A DNA stretch of 64,000 nt from Sphingomonas sp. LY54 (GTDB taxonomy: Bacteria; Pseudomonadota; Alphaproteobacteria; Sphingomonadales; Sphingomonadaceae). A program made the translations under genes and the position numbers. Under the pieces are notes generated by a model. It saw only the letters and a program-made list of their open reading frames with translations, did not search any database and was not told the origin of the DNA. This document shows positions 35,528-48,302 of this stretch, piece by piece (position 1 is the stretch's first letter; each line of letters starts with the position of its first letter). The DNA is taken from the NCBI RefSeq assembly GCF_035594035.1, contig NZ_CP141588.1, forward strand, positions 3,068,501-3,132,500. Reading direction: 5' to 3'.

Positions 35528-36964
35528 ATGCGGGGAGGTTTGCTGGCCGGGGCTTGTGTGGGGGCATTGCTGACCGGGGGCGTGGCGCAGGCCGACACGC
35601 TGCGCGAGGCTTTGGTCCAGACCTATAACAGCAACCCGACCATCACCGGGCAGCGCGCCCAGGTCCGGACGCTCGACGAGAGCGTCGCGATCGCCCGCGC
35701 TTTGGGCCGCCCGCAAGTGTCCGCCACCGCCGGCATCAACCAGGACCTCACCCGCACCGGCGGCGGCAACGGCCGCAACCTCAATGCCGGGGTCGACGTC
35801 AGCTACCCTTTGTTCAGCGGCGGAGCGGTGCGCAACTCGATCCGCGCCGCTGACGAGCGCGTGCTCGCCGGCCGCGCCGGCCTGCGCGCCACCGAGGGCG
35901 ACATCTTCACCGAGGCGGTCGGCGCCTATATGGACGTGATCCGCGACCGTTCGATCGTCACGCTCAATCGCAACCAGGTGCGCGTGCTCGACACCAACCT
36001 CCAGGCGAGCCGCGACCGGTTCGAAGTCGGCGACCTCACCCGCACCGACGTCGCCCAGTCCGAAGCGCGGCTGGCGCTCGCCCGCAGCAGCCTCGAGCTG
36101 GCCGAGGGACGCCTGATCTCCAGCGAGGAAAATTACCGGCGCGTGATCGGCGCGATGCCCGACGAACTGCAGCCGCCGCCGCCGCTGCCGCCGCTCCCGA
36201 CCACCGCCGACCAGGCGGTCGAGATCGCGCTTCAGAACAATCCCGACCTCGTCTCGATCGCCGCGCAGATCCGCGCCGCCGGCCGCGACGTCTCGATCGC
36301 CCGTGCCGATCGCCTGCCGACCGTGTCGGCGATCGCCTCGGGCCGCGCCACCGATTATCTCGGCACCGCCGACAAGCAGTTCGGCGTCGGCGCCGCCGAC
36401 AGCACCACCCAGACCGGCCTCGGCGTCCAGGCGCGTATCCCGCTTTACCAGGGCGGCCTGGTCGGTGCCCGCGTCCGCCAGGCCCAGGCCTTCCAGAGCC
36501 AGCTGCTCGAGCAGGGGGTCGCGGTCGAGCGCTCCGTGGTTGCCCAGACCCGCGCCGCCTTCGCCAGCTACCAGGCGGCGATGGACTCCATCGAATCGAA
36601 CGAGGTGGCGGTCTCGGCCAACCAGCTCGCGCTCGAGGGCACCCGCGCCGAGCAGAGCGTCGGCACGCGCAACGTGCTCGACGTGCTCAACGCCGAGCAG
36701 GAGTTGCTGAACAGCCAGGTGTTGCTCGTCACCGCCCGCCGCGACGCCTATGTCGCCGGCTTCGCCTTGCTCAACGCGATGGGCCAGGCCGAGGTCGAGG
36801 ACCTCAATTTGGACGGCGGCGCGCTCTACGATCCGGTCGCCAACTACAAGCGCGTCAGCCGCCGCGCCTCCGACTGGTCGGACGATGCAACGCCCGCGCC
36901 GGTCGCGACGCGGACCGTGATGGGGCCGCCCGCAAACACCCCCGTGACACCGCCCAACGAATAG
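35528..36964 (+). CDS. tolC: TolC family outer-membrane efflux channel
   Basis: A 478-residue protein from ATG 35528, with GGCGGAG upstream. A short signal peptide ends in GGVAQA. The two structural repeats of TolC are visible, each beginning with a TLREALVQTYNSNP- or QAVEIALQNNPDL-like helix. They are followed by strands (VDVSYPLFSGG and VQARIPLYQGG) and long heptad helices. The exit duct of type I secretion and RND efflux systems is the known role. No inner-membrane or adaptor partner is encoded in the window. Confidence 0.93.
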   Translation: MRGGLLAGACVGALLTGGVAQADTLREALVQTYNSNPTITGQRAQVRTLDESVAIARALGRPQVSATAGINQDLTRTGGGNGRNLNAGVDVSYPLFSGGAVRNSIRAADERVLAGRAGLRATEGDIFTEAVGAYMDVIRDRSIVTLNRNQVRVLDTNLQASRDRFEVGDLTRTDVAQSEARLALARSSLELAEGRLISSEENYRRVIGAMPDELQPPPPLPPLPTTADQAVEIALQNNPDLVSIAAQIRAAGRDVSIARADRLPTVSAIASGRATDYLGTADKQFGVGAADSTTQTGLGVQARIPLYQGGLVGARVRQAQAFQSQLLEQGVAVERSVVAQTRAAFASYQAAMDSIESNEVAVSANQLALEGTRAEQSVGTRNVLDVLNAEQELLNSQVLLVTARRDAYVAGFALLNAMGQAEVEDLNLDGGALYDPVANYKRVSRRASDWSDDATPAPVATRTVMGPPANTPVTPPNE

Positions 36965-36981
36965 GTAATAAGGCCCTCATT

Positions 36982-37410
36982 ATGGGGGATATTAACCGGG
37001 ATCCGTCGATGGAAGAGATACTCGCTTCCATCAAGCGCGTCATAGCCGAGGATGGCCGTGCGGCCATGGCCTCGCCGCGCGGCCGCGGCGCGCGCGTCGA
37101 GCCGGGAGCGATTCCGCCGATCGCGCCGGAAGACGATGTGCTCGAGCTGAACGATCCCGTCTCGGACGAGGACCGCATCATGTCCGACGGCGCGGCCGAG
37201 GCCAGCCGCCAGGCGCTGGCGGCGCTCGCCGCGATGAACCAGGGCGAGGCGCCGGCCCCGGCCGCCGCCGGTGATGGCCCGCTCGAAGCCGCCGTGAAGG
37301 ACATGCTGCGGCCGATGCTCAAGGCCTGGCTAGACGAGCATCTTCCTGAGATGGTCGAGGAACTCGTTACCCGCGAGATCGCCCGCATCACCGGCAAGCA
37401 TTTCCGCTAA
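36982..37410 (+). CDS. popZ: PopZ-like polar organising protein (DUF2497)
   Basis: A 142-residue protein. N-terminal helix [17 protein letters not shown], an acidic and alanine/proline-rich disordered middle, and the C-terminal oligomerisation region [20 protein letters not shown] with VTREIARI. This is the PopZ architecture of alphaproteobacteria; position directly before valS is also typical. PopZ forms a polar matrix that anchors chromosome and signalling proteins. Confidence 0.92.
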   Translation: MGDINRDPSMEEILASIKRVIAEDGRAAMASPRGRGARVEPGAIPPIAPEDDVLELNDPVSDEDRIMSDGAAEASRQALAALAAMNQGEAPAPAAAGDGPLEAAVKDMLRPMLKAWLDEHLPEMVEELVTREIARITGKHFR

Positions 37411-37463
37411 TCCCCCGCCGGAAAGACTTGGCCCGTCCGCGGGCCTTGGCTAAGCGCGTCGGC

Positions 37464-40157
37464 ATGAGCGAATTGCCGAAGACCTTCGATCCGGGCGCCA
37501 TCGAGGCCCGCTGGTATCCTTATTGGGAAGAGAAGGGCCTGTTCGCCCCGAAGCGCCCGGGCGCCGAGCCGTGGACCCTGGTCAACCCGCCGCCCAACGT
37601 CACCGGCAGCCTGCATATCGGCCATGCGCTCGACAATACGCTGCAGGACATCCTCGTCCGCCACGCGCGGCTGAAGGGCAAGGATGCGCGCTGGGTGGTC
37701 GGCACCGACCACGCCGGCATCGCGACGCAGATGGTCGTCGAGCGCCAGATGGCCGCGCGCCAGCAGAAGCGCACCGATTTCACGCGCGACGAATTCGTCG
37801 CCAAGGTCTGGGAATGGAAGGCCGAGAGCGGCGGCGAGATCACGCAGCAGCTCCGCCGCCTCGGCTGTTCGATGGACTGGGCCAATGAGCGGTTCACGAT
37901 GGACGAGGGGTTTTCGAAGGCGGTCCTCAAGGTCTTCGTCGAGCTCTACAAGCAGGGCCTGCTCTACCGCGACAAGCGCCTCGTCAACTGGGACCCGGGC
38001 CTCGGCACCGCGATCAGCGACCTCGAGGTCGAGACCAAGGACGTCAACGGCAAGTTCTGGAATCTGCGCTATCCGCTCGCGGACGGCAGCGGCTTCATCC
38101 AGGTCGCCACGACGCGCCCCGAGACGATGCTCGCCGATATGGCGGTCGCGGTCCATCCCGAAGACGAGCGCTACAAGAGCCTGGTCGGCAAGCAGGTGAA
38201 GCTGCCGATCACCGGCCGCCTGATCCCGATCGTCACCGACGAGCATGCCGATCCCGAGTTGGGCTCGGGCGCGGTCAAGATCACGCCGGGCCACGATTTC
38301 AACGACTTCGAGGTCGGCAAGCGCGCCGGCTTCAAGGCGTCCGAGATGCTTAACATGCTCGACGCCAAGGCGCGGATCGCGCAAACCGCGGACGGGCTGA
38401 TTCCGGACGACCTGCTCGGCCTCGACCGCTTCGAAGCGCGCAAGCTGGTCGTCGAGCGGCTGAAGGCCGAGGGCTTCCTCGTGCCCCATGTCGACAAGGA
38501 AGGCGTGGAGCACGACGCCGAGCCGCGCACGATCGCCACCCCGTTCGGCGATCGCTCGGGCGAGGTGATCGAGCCGTGGCTGACCGACCAATGGTATGTC
38601 GATGCCGCGACCTTGGCCAAGCCGGCGATCGAGGCGGTCCGCTCGGGCGCGACCAAGATCGTGCCGAAGACCTGGGAAAAGACCTATTTCAACTGGATGG
38701 AGAACATTCAGCCCTGGTGCGTCTCGCGCCAGCTCTGGTGGGGCCACCGCATCCCGGCGTGGTTCGCCGAGGACGGCCGCGTGTTCGTCGCCGAGACCGA
38801 AGAAGAGGCTCAGGCCGAAGCGGGCGCCGGCGTCGTCTTGACCCGCGACAATGACGTCCTCGACACTTGGTTCTCTTCCGCGCTCTGGCCGTTCGCGACG
38901 ATGGGCTGGCCGGACGAGGACGTGAAGGCGAAGGGGCGCTACCCCAACGACGTGCTCATCTCCGGCTTCGACATCCTGTTCTTCTGGGATGCGCGCATGA
39001 TGATGCAGGGCTTGCACTTCATGAAGGAAGTGCCGTTCAAGACCTTGTATCTGCACGGTCTGGTGCGCGCCGCGGACGGGCAGAAAATGTCCAAGTCCAA
39101 GGGCAATGTAGTCAATCCATTGGGGCTGATTGACCGCTATGGCGCGGATGCCTTGCGCTTCTTCATGGCGGCGATGGAGAGCCAGGGCCGCGACATCAAG
39201 ATGGATGAGAAGCGCATCGAGGGCTATCGCAACTTCGCGACCAAGCTCTGGAACGCCGCGCGCTTCTGCCAGGCCAACGGGATCGGCGCGAGCGTGACGA
39301 TCGATCCGCCCGTGGCCAATCTCGCGGTCAATCGCTGGATCGTCGCCGAGACGGTGGCGACCGTGCAGGCGCTCGATCTCGCGCTGGCCGAACTGCGCTT
39401 CGACGAGGCGGCGAGTACGATCTACCAGTTCACCTGGAGCCGCTTCTGCGACTGGTATCTGGAGCTGATCAAGCCCGTGATCCAGGGCGAGGGCGGCGTG
39501 CCGGCGACCGGCGCTGACGCTGACGAGACCCGTTCAGTGGCGGGCTGGGTGCTCGACCAGATCCTGGTCATGCTGCACCCGTTCATGCCGTTCATCACCG
39601 AGGAATTATGGCACGCCATGGGCCGCCGCGATTACGACCTCATCACTGCCAAATGGCCTATGCCCGACGCGCGCGCGCTCGACCCCGAGGCGGGGCCCGA
39701 GATCGACTGGCTGATCCGACTGGTCGGCGGCATCCGCGCCACCCGTTCGGAGCTGAACGTGCCCCCGGGCGCCAAACTCGCACTGCACGTGCGCGACGCC
39801 GCGCCGGCGACCCGCGTCCGGCTGGAGCGCAACGAGGCGGCGCTGAAGCGCCTCGCCCGGATCGAGACGATCAGCGTCGAAGCGCCCCCTGCCGGCGGCG
39901 CCGCGCAGGTCATCGTCGACGAGGCGACCTTCGTGCTGCCGCTCGAGGGCGTCATCGACATCGAGGCCGAAAAGGCGCGGCTCGCCAAGGCGCTGCAGGC
40001 GGCCGAGAAGGAGCGGGATTCGCTCGCCGGGCGGCTCGGCAATCCGAGCTTCGTCGAGCGCGCCAAGCCTGAGGCCGTCGAGAAGGCCAAGGCCGATCAT
40101 GCCGAAAAGGCGTCGGATGCCGAGCGCTACGCAGAGGCGCTCAAGCGCCTCGGCTGA
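37464..40157 (+). CDS. valS: valyl-tRNA synthetase
   Basis: About 897 residues from ATG 37464 ([20 protein letters not shown]); TTG 37428 is a less likely start. HIGH-type motif: [20 protein letters not shown] loop: [14 protein letters not shown]. It has the editing domain ([19 protein letters not shown]) and a C-terminal coiled-coil arm ([19 protein letters not shown]). It charges tRNA-Val. It lies 53 bp behind popZ and ends 2 bp from the convergent lipid kinase gene. Confidence 0.97.
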   Translation: MSELPKTFDPGAIEARWYPYWEEKGLFAPKRPGAEPWTLVNPPPNVTGSLHIGHALDNTLQDILVRHARLKGKDARWVVGTDHAGIATQMVVERQMAARQQKRTDFTRDEFVAKVWEWKAESGGEITQQLRRLGCSMDWANERFTMDEGFSKAVLKVFVELYKQGLLYRDKRLVNWDPGLGTAISDLEVETKDVNGKFWNLRYPLADGSGFIQVATTRPETMLADMAVAVHPEDERYKSLVGKQVKLPITGRLIPIVTDEHADPELGSGAVKITPGHDFNDFEVGKRAGFKASEMLNMLDAKARIAQTADGLIPDDLLGLDRFEARKLVVERLKAEGFLVPHVDKEGVEHDAEPRTIATPFGDRSGEVIEPWLTDQWYVDAATLAKPAIEAVRSGATKIVPKTWEKTYFNWMENIQPWCVSRQLWWGHRIPAWFAEDGRVFVAETEEEAQAEAGAGVVLTRDNDVLDTWFSSALWPFATMGWPDEDVKAKGRYPNDVLISGFDILFFWDARMMMQGLHFMKEVPFKTLYLHGLVRAADGQKMSKSKGNVVNPLGLIDRYGADALRFFMAAMESQGRDIKMDEKRIEGYRNFATKLWNAARFCQANGIGASVTIDPPVANLAVNRWIVAETVATVQALDLALAELRFDEAASTIYQFTWSRFCDWYLELIKPVIQGEGGVPATGADADETRSVAGWVLDQILVMLHPFMPFITEELWHAMGRRDYDLITAKWPMPDARALDPEAGPEIDWLIRLVGGIRATRSELNVPPGAKLALHVRDAAPATRVRLERNEAALKRLARIETISVEAPPAGGAAQVIVDEATFVLPLEGVIDIEAEKARLAKALQAAEKERDSLAGRLGNPSFVERAKPEAVEKAKADHAEKASDAERYAEALKRLG

Positions 40158-40159
40158 GG

Positions 40160-41053
40160 TCAGGCCGGCACCACCACCTCGATCGCCTTGTGCGCCACTT
40201 CGACGACGGCGGGGGTCTTGGCCAGCACCTCGCCGTCGATCGAGATCTTCTGGCGCGGCTTGGTGTCGATGCGCAGCTGCTGCCCGCGAAACTCCTCGTG
40301 CGCCGCCTCGCGGGCGGGCAATTTGAAATATTTGGCGAACCAGTCCCAGAGCAGGTGCGCCATGCTGCGCCCGACGACGGCCTGGATGACGATGTCGCCG
40401 CTGTCGACCTCGGCCTGCTCGATCAGCTCCACGCCGCCGTGGAAGCGGCCGTTGGCGATGCGGACCTCGGTCGCCCAGATCGTATGCTTCTGGACGCCGT
40501 CGTCGATCGAAAGCTTGAACGGGCGGAAGCGGAACACGCAATAGATCGCCCAGATCAGGTAGCCGACGCGGCCCAGATAGCGCTTCAGATTGTGCGGTAT
40601 GCCTTCTCCGATCATCGGCGAGAGGCCCATGGCGGCGCAGTTGGCGAAATAGTCGCCGTCGAGGACGCCGAGATCGATCCGCTTGCGCTTGCCCGTGGCG
40701 ATCGTGGCGATCGCGCCGTCGAGGTCGAGCGGGATGCCGAGCGTGCGGGCGAAGCTGTTGGCGGTGCCGAGGGGCAGCAAAGCGAACACGCAGTCACGGT
40801 CGACGACGTCGTCGACCGTGCCGGAGAGCGAGCCGTCGCCGCCGCCGACGATCACCATCGGCGTGCCGCTCGCCACGGCCTGCTGCATCGTCGAGGTGAG
40901 CTTTCGCGGGTTCCGGACGGGGTAGGCGGCGGTGATGCGGATGCCGGCCGCCTCCAGCTTGGTCTTGGCCTCGCGGAACAGGTCCCGCCCCTTGCGCGAC
41001 GCCGCGTTGACGACGAGGACGGCTTCGCGGGGAACGGGGCGCGGTGCATGCAT
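40160..41053 (-). CDS. diacylglycerol-kinase-family lipid kinase
   Basis: About 297 residues from ATG 41053. Motifs: LVVNAASRKGRDLF at the N-terminus, the nucleotide-binding GGGDGSLSGTVDDV, LPLGTANSFARTLGIP, and a C-terminal beta domain with ISIDGEV. This is the YegS/BmrU/DgkB group; the lipid substrate (diacylglycerol, sphingosine or other) is undetermined. In a sphingolipid-making order a sphingoid-base substrate is conceivable but unproven. Confidence 0.88.
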   Translation of the reverse strand: MHAPRPVPREAVLVVNAASRKGRDLFREAKTKLEAAGIRITAAYPVRNPRKLTSTMQQAVASGTPMVIVGGGDGSLSGTVDDVVDRDCVFALLPLGTANSFARTLGIPLDLDGAIATIATGKRKRIDLGVLDGDYFANCAAMGLSPMIGEGIPHNLKRYLGRVGYLIWAIYCVFRFRPFKLSIDDGVQKHTIWATEVRIANGRFHGGVELIEQAEVDSGDIVIQAVVGRSMAHLLWDWFAKYFKLPAREAAHEEFRGQQLRIDTKPRQKISIDGEVLAKTPAVVEVAHKAIEVVVPA

Positions 41054-41098
41054 GGGGGGCCTAACCCCCCACCCACGGCAAAGTGCCAAGCGGTATCG

Positions 41099-41539
41099 CT
41101 ACATCGTCGTGTCCGCGAGGTTGGACTTGTAGCTGGTGTTGGTCTGGCGGTCGGTCATCACGATATAGACGTAGCTCGGCGGAACCACGCCCTCGGCGGT
41201 CGCGAACCAGATCGAGCCCAGATTCTGGGGACTTCCCAGCGCGCAGAAACCGTAGAGGCGCTTGCCGCGGGAATCGAAGAAATCGACCCAGGTGCGCGAC
41301 GAATTGGTGTTCTTCCCGCACGGCGGCAGATTGGGAGCCGGTGTAAACATGTCCGCCGGATAGGCGGCCTTGTTGAACACGTCGTAGCGGTAGCGCACGA
41401 AATTGCCGCTCCCGGTCGAATAGTTCTCGACGGCCGTCAGATAGAGGACGGGGTTCGGAAGTGCTGCGCCCGCCGGCGCCGCGAGTCCCAGCGCGGCGGC
41501 GGTGACGACGATTTTCCAGAGCGAGTTTGCCGGCTTCAT
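41099..41539 (-). CDS. small secreted protein of unknown function
   Basis: A 146-residue protein with a signal peptide (SLWKIVVTAAALGLAAPAGA). The mature part has a strand-rich sequence (NFVRYRYDVFNKAAYPADMF, KRLYGFCAL, YVYIVMTDRQT) and two cysteines (PPCGK and FCAL) that may form a disulfide. AAGGA precedes the ATG at good spacing. I do not recognise a characterised family. It stands alone between the lipid kinase gene and hemB. The 172-bp gap to hemB shows no distinct feature. Confidence 0.7.
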   Translation of the reverse strand: MKPANSLWKIVVTAAALGLAAPAGAALPNPVLYLTAVENYSTGSGNFVRYRYDVFNKAAYPADMFTPAPNLPPCGKNTNSSRTWVDFFDSRGKRLYGFCALGSPQNLGSIWFATAEGVVPPSYVYIVMTDRQTNTSYKSNLADTTM

Positions 41540-41702
41540 CGACGATCCTTTCTTTTAAGAAGGACGCGGACGCTTCGGCGCTGAACGCAACCGGTGGCCG
41601 GAGCGGCGACCTTGCCATGCTGAGGGCGCGCGTTCAACGAAACCACCATCTTGGTGAGACCGTTGCCCGCCGCGCTTTGCAAGGCCGCGCCCTGCGGGCT
41701 AG

Positions 41703-44947
<3,245 letters not shown>

Positions 44948-44971
44948 TCCCGCGAGCGCTACGCCTCGCTC

Positions 44972-45511
44972 ATGATCGAGACCGAACGGCTTTGCCTGCG
45001 GAACTGGCGCCACGGCGACGCCGCCTTGTTCTCGCGCCACACCAATACGCCTGCGGTGATGCGCTGGCTCGGCGGCGTGCAGACGCCTGAGTTCCAGGAG
45101 GAGATCGTCCGCGACCGCTTCATGCGCTGGCAGGAGGAGCGCGGCTTCACCTTCTGGGTCGTCGAGCGCAAGGCCGACGGCGCCTTTCTCGGCTTTTGCG
45201 GCCTCAAGATCGCCGACGGCGACGGCAGCAGCATCTCCGGCGAGATGGAAATAGGCTGGCGGCTGCGCGAGGATGCGTGGGGGCAGGGCTATGCCAAGGA
45301 GGCGGCGATCGCCTCGCTCGACTACGCGTTCGATGTGCTGGGCGCGCCGCGCGTGTTCGCCATCACCTTCCAGCAGAACGAGGGCAGCTGGGGCCTGATG
45401 GAGCGGCTCGGCATGCGCCGCCGCGCCGATCTCAATTATGACGATCCTCGCTTCCCCACGCTCAACCCGACCATCATCTACGAGATCGATCGCGCGGACT
45501 GGCGCCGGTGA
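44972..45511 (+). CDS. GNAT family N-acetyltransferase (RimJ-like), copy 1
   Basis: A 179-residue protein from ATG 44972. GNAT features: N-terminal IETERLCLRNWRHGDAALF, acetyl-CoA loop region RLREDAWGQGYAKEAAIAS, and the C-terminal VFAITFQQNEGSWGLMERLGM. It resembles RimJ/RimL-like enzymes acting on protein N-termini or small molecules. The stop overlaps the GTG of the next gene, which is a paralogue. Confidence 0.88.
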   Translation: MIETERLCLRNWRHGDAALFSRHTNTPAVMRWLGGVQTPEFQEEIVRDRFMRWQEERGFTFWVVERKADGAFLGFCGLKIADGDGSSISGEMEIGWRLREDAWGQGYAKEAAIASLDYAFDVLGAPRVFAITFQQNEGSWGLMERLGMRRRADLNYDDPRFPTLNPTIIYEIDRADWRR

Positions 45512-46065
45512 GCGGAGGCGATTTCATCCTGGAGACGCCGCGGCTGATCTTGCGCAGCTGGCGTGAGGGCGACGAGGCTGAACTGGCCCGCCATTGCAAT
45601 TCGCCTGCAGTGATGCGCTGGACTGGCCCCGTCCAGTCGCCGGAGGAGATCGCCACCGGCATCGCCCGCTCGCGCGCGCTGCAGATCGAGCGCGGATTTT
45701 GCCACTGGGTGGTCGAGCGCAAGGCGGACCGCGCCTTCCTCGGCTTCTGCGGCCTGCGCGTCGCAGTTGCCGCGCCTTTCGCCGAGGCCGAGGAGCTCGA
45801 GATCGGCTGGCGCCTGCGCGAGGATGTGTGGGGCCAGGGTTTCGCGCGCGAGGCCGCGACCGCCTCGCTCGATTACGCCTTCGGGACGCTGGGCGCGGGG
45901 CGGGTCGTCGCGCTTACGGTCGCGCAGAACGAGGCGAGCTGGGGCCTGATGGAGCGGCTCGGCATGCGCCGCCGCGCCGATCTCGATCATCACGACCCGG
46001 CTTATTCGGCCGAACTCAACCCGACCATCGTCTATGTGATCGAGCGCGAGGAGTGGCGGCCATGA
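45508..46065 (+). CDS. GNAT family N-acetyltransferase (RimJ-like), copy 2
   Basis: A 185-residue protein from GTG 45508, overlapping the previous stop. It is clearly a tandem duplicate of the preceding gene: both share WVVERKAD, AFLGFCGL, EIGWRLRED, WGQG and GLMERLGMRRRADL. The acetyl-CoA loop is DVWGQGFAREAATAS. It overlaps the next gene by ATGA. Confidence 0.87.
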   Translation: MSGGDFILETPRLILRSWREGDEAELARHCNSPAVMRWTGPVQSPEEIATGIARSRALQIERGFCHWVVERKADRAFLGFCGLRVAVAAPFAEAEELEIGWRLREDVWGQGFAREAATASLDYAFGTLGAGRVVALTVAQNEASWGLMERLGMRRRADLDHHDPAYSAELNPTIVYVIEREEWRP

Positions 46066-46601
46066 CCTTGCTGACCTTCGGCGGCAAGAGCCCACAGGTG
46101 GACCCGGCTGCCTTCGTCGCGCCCGGCGCCCAACTGATCGGCGACGTCGCGATCGGGCCGGAATCCAGCATCTGGTACAATTGCGTGCTGCGCGGCGACG
46201 TGAACCGCATCCGGATCGGCGCCCGCACCAACATCCAGGACGGCAGCGTCGTCCATGTCGATTCGCCCAAGCCCGGCGCGGCGCAGGGCCATCCGACTTT
46301 GATCGGCGACGACGTCCTGATCGGCCACATGGCGATGGTTCATGGCTGCGTATTGCACGACCGTGCCTTCGTTGGCCTCGGCGCGATCGTGATGGACGGG
46401 TGCGAGATCGAAGGCGGAGCGATGCTCGCCGCCGGGGCGATGCTGACGCCGGGCAAGCGCATCCCGGCCGGCCAGCTCTGGGCAGGGCGCCCGGCCAAAT
46501 ATGTCCGCGACTTGAGCGACGAGGAGGTGGCCGGGCACCGGGCCGGAGTCGCCCATTATGTCGCTCTAGCCAGGGCGCACGCCGCGGCCCTGAAAGCCTA
46601 G
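46062..46601 (+). CDS. gamma-carbonic anhydrase family protein (left-handed beta-helix)
   Basis: A 179-residue protein from ATG 46062. Hexapeptide repeats form the beta-helix (VAPGAQLIGDVAIGPESSIW, VLIGHMAMVHGCVLHDRAFV). Candidate zinc ligands are VVHVDSP, IGHMAMVHGC. These match the YrdA/PaaY/CamH group. Activity varies in this group; many members have no proven carbonic anhydrase activity. It ends the run of overlapping genes from hemB; its stop overlaps the stop of the convergent gene. Confidence 0.88.
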   Translation: MTLLTFGGKSPQVDPAAFVAPGAQLIGDVAIGPESSIWYNCVLRGDVNRIRIGARTNIQDGSVVHVDSPKPGAAQGHPTLIGDDVLIGHMAMVHGCVLHDRAFVGLGAIVMDGCEIEGGAMLAAGAMLTPGKRIPAGQLWAGRPAKYVRDLSDEEVAGHRAGVAHYVALARAHAAALKA

Positions 46602-47086
46602 CTCAGGCGCGCCTGCAGCGCCGCGATCAGGCTGCTCTGGCGCTCGGCTATGCCCTGCGCCTCGACGAGCGCCTCCTGCACGGCGGCGAGGTTGGCCGGG
46701 TGGTAGGCGTGGGTGATGCCCAGCCGGTCGAGCTCGGCGATCGCATCGACCACCGGCCCGCGCGCCGCCACGGCGCGGGACAGGGCCTGCTGCGCTGCGA
46801 TCCATCCTTCCGATCCGACGCCGCCGGCGCGGCCCGTCGCCTGGTCCGCGGCGCGATAGGCCTCTTCGAACACGGCATTGGCCTGGCGCGCGCCGGCAAG
46901 CAATTGCGCGATCCGCGCGGTGACGGCGGCATCCGCCACGGTCGGCGGCGCGGGCTCCGGCGTCGCCTCGGCTTCCTTCTCGACTGCACGCGGGGCGAGC
47001 GAGGGAAACGGGCCGGACGCGGCGCAGGCCATCGTCAGGGAACAGGCGAGGGCGGCGATCAGCGGCCGCGAGGCGGGAAATTTCAT
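46598..47086 (-). CDS. exported helical protein of unknown function
   Basis: A 162-residue protein with an export signal (PLIAALACSLTMACAASG; a lipoprotein cleavage is possible but the lipobox is poor). A proline/glutamate-rich linker leads to a helical region with heptad-like alanine, leucine and glutamine pattern (AAVTARIAQLLAGARQANAVFEE). I recognise no family. It is monocistronic, and its stop codon shares CTAG with the convergent carbonic-anhydrase-like gene. Confidence 0.68.
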   Translation of the reverse strand: MKFPASRPLIAALACSLTMACAASGPFPSLAPRAVEKEAEATPEPAPPTVADAAVTARIAQLLAGARQANAVFEEAYRAADQATGRAGGVGSEGWIAAQQALSRAVAARGPVVDAIAELDRLGITHAYHPANLAAVQEALVEAQGIAERQSSLIAALQARLS

Positions 47087-47168
47087 GCTCCCTCCCTATT
47101 CTCCACAGCTTTTCGCGGCAACCGGGGTTGCGCCCCTCGATTTTCCCGTTAATAGCCAGCCCCACAAC

Positions 47169-47245
47169 GCGCCCGTAGCTCAGCTGGATAGAGCACCAGA
47201 CTACGAATCTGGGGGCCGGAGGTTCGAATCCTTCCGGGCGCGCCA
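47169..47245 (+). tRNA. tRNA-Arg (ACG)
   Basis: A 77-nt cloverleaf: acceptor GCGCCCG/CGGGCGC, D-arm GCTCAGCTGGATAGAGC, anticodon arm CCAGACTACGAATCTGG with ACG, variable loop, T-arm CGGAGGTTCGAATCCTTCCG, discriminator G, and encoded CCA. The 190-bp gap that follows shows only the palindrome GGTGATCGTCACC. Confidence 0.97.
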
Positions 47246-47433
47246 TTCTCCACATCGTCGGTACCATCCGCCATCGCCGCGGCGAGCGGCGTCTGCCACG
47301 GGCGGTCGCTGGGGTGATCGTCACCAGTTCGCGCCACTCGCGCGCGATGATGCTTTTGATCGCCGCCCAGCGCAGGGGCTTCATCGGCCTTCCGTCACGG
47401 TCCTTTTCGGACCGCCGCCTGGCCGCCGCCCGG

Positions 47434-48231
47434 TCACTCCGGCCGCGCCGCCGTGACCAAACAGCCCACTTCGTGGCGGTCGCCGAAGCGCACGTCGACC
47501 GTCTGGCCGGGCGTCACATCGTGCACGCCGCTGACCGCGCCGGAGGAAATCCACTGGCCGGGGCGCAGCGCGATGCCGCGGCGCGCCATCAGCTCGAACA
47601 GGAACCGCGCCGCTCCGATCGCGCCGTCGGGAAAGGCGGTGGCCTGGCCGCTGCCCACTTCGACGCCGTCGACGCGGGTCGCGACGGTCCACGCCTCGAA
47701 GCCGCTCGTCCGCCAATCCTCGATCGCGGGGCCAATCACGAGCCCGTTATTGTTGCCGAAGTCGGAGATGACCGCGACTGGACCGAGGGCGTTCAGCACC
47801 CGGAGCGGCGAACTGGCGATCTCGATGCCGACATGGACGCGATCGATCAGGTCCGCGCTTTCCTCGAGCGTGAAGCGGGTCTGGCCGGCCGGCGGCTCGG
47901 TGCCGATGCGGAGCAGGAACTCCGCCTCGACCGCGGCGGCGCCCTCGGCGAAGATCGGCATGGCCGACCGGTCGCCGGGCGCCGAAGCCGTCGCGCTCGC
48001 GAAAATCGGGCCGACGAAGCGGTCCGCCCCGAAACGGTCGGAGAGCGGCGGCAGGATGCGGCCGACCTTCCAGCCGATGACCGGCTTGTCCCAGGCCGCA
48101 ATCGCCGCGTCCTGGATGGTATAGCTGGCGTCGGGCGTCTCCGGGAGCGTGCCGGGATAGTCGGCGAGTCCGCTGGCGCTGCGCCGCGCCGCAAGAAAGC
48201 GCTCGGCGATCGCAGCCGCTTCGTCCGTCAC
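47434..48231 (-). CDS. 2-keto-4-pentenoate hydratase/fumarylacetoacetase-superfamily protein
   Basis: About 265 residues from GTG 48231, which has GGGAG eight bases upstream. A GTG at 48306 overlaps the thrC stop and would add 25 atypical residues. The sequence (YTIQDAAIAAWDKPVIGWKVG, VEAEFLLRIG, VHVGIEIASSPL, WISSGAVSGVHDVTPGQTVDV) matches the FAH-superfamily hydratases of aromatic meta-cleavage pathways. The metal-binding acidic residues sit in EAEF and VGIEIASS. Coupling to the threonine genes may be only transcriptional. Its substrate is unknown. Confidence 0.8.
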   Translation of the reverse strand: MTDEAAAIAERFLAARRSASGLADYPGTLPETPDASYTIQDAAIAAWDKPVIGWKVGRILPPLSDRFGADRFVGPIFASATASAPGDRSAMPIFAEGAAAVEAEFLLRIGTEPPAGQTRFTLEESADLIDRVHVGIEIASSPLRVLNALGPVAVISDFGNNNGLVIGPAIEDWRTSGFEAWTVATRVDGVEVGSGQATAFPDGAIGAARFLFELMARRGIALRPGQWISSGAVSGVHDVTPGQTVDVRFGDRHEVGCLVTAARPE

Positions 48232-48302
48232 TCGATTCACTCCCGTTTGGTTCGCCCAATGCGCGACCGCTATTGGTAACCGGCGCCGCAAAGTAAAGGA
48301 TT

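Noticed and set aside
46566-47384. A 272-codon - strand frame across tRNA-Arg
   Set aside because: It runs through the tRNA gene and overlaps the exported protein gene in another frame. No domain is visible.
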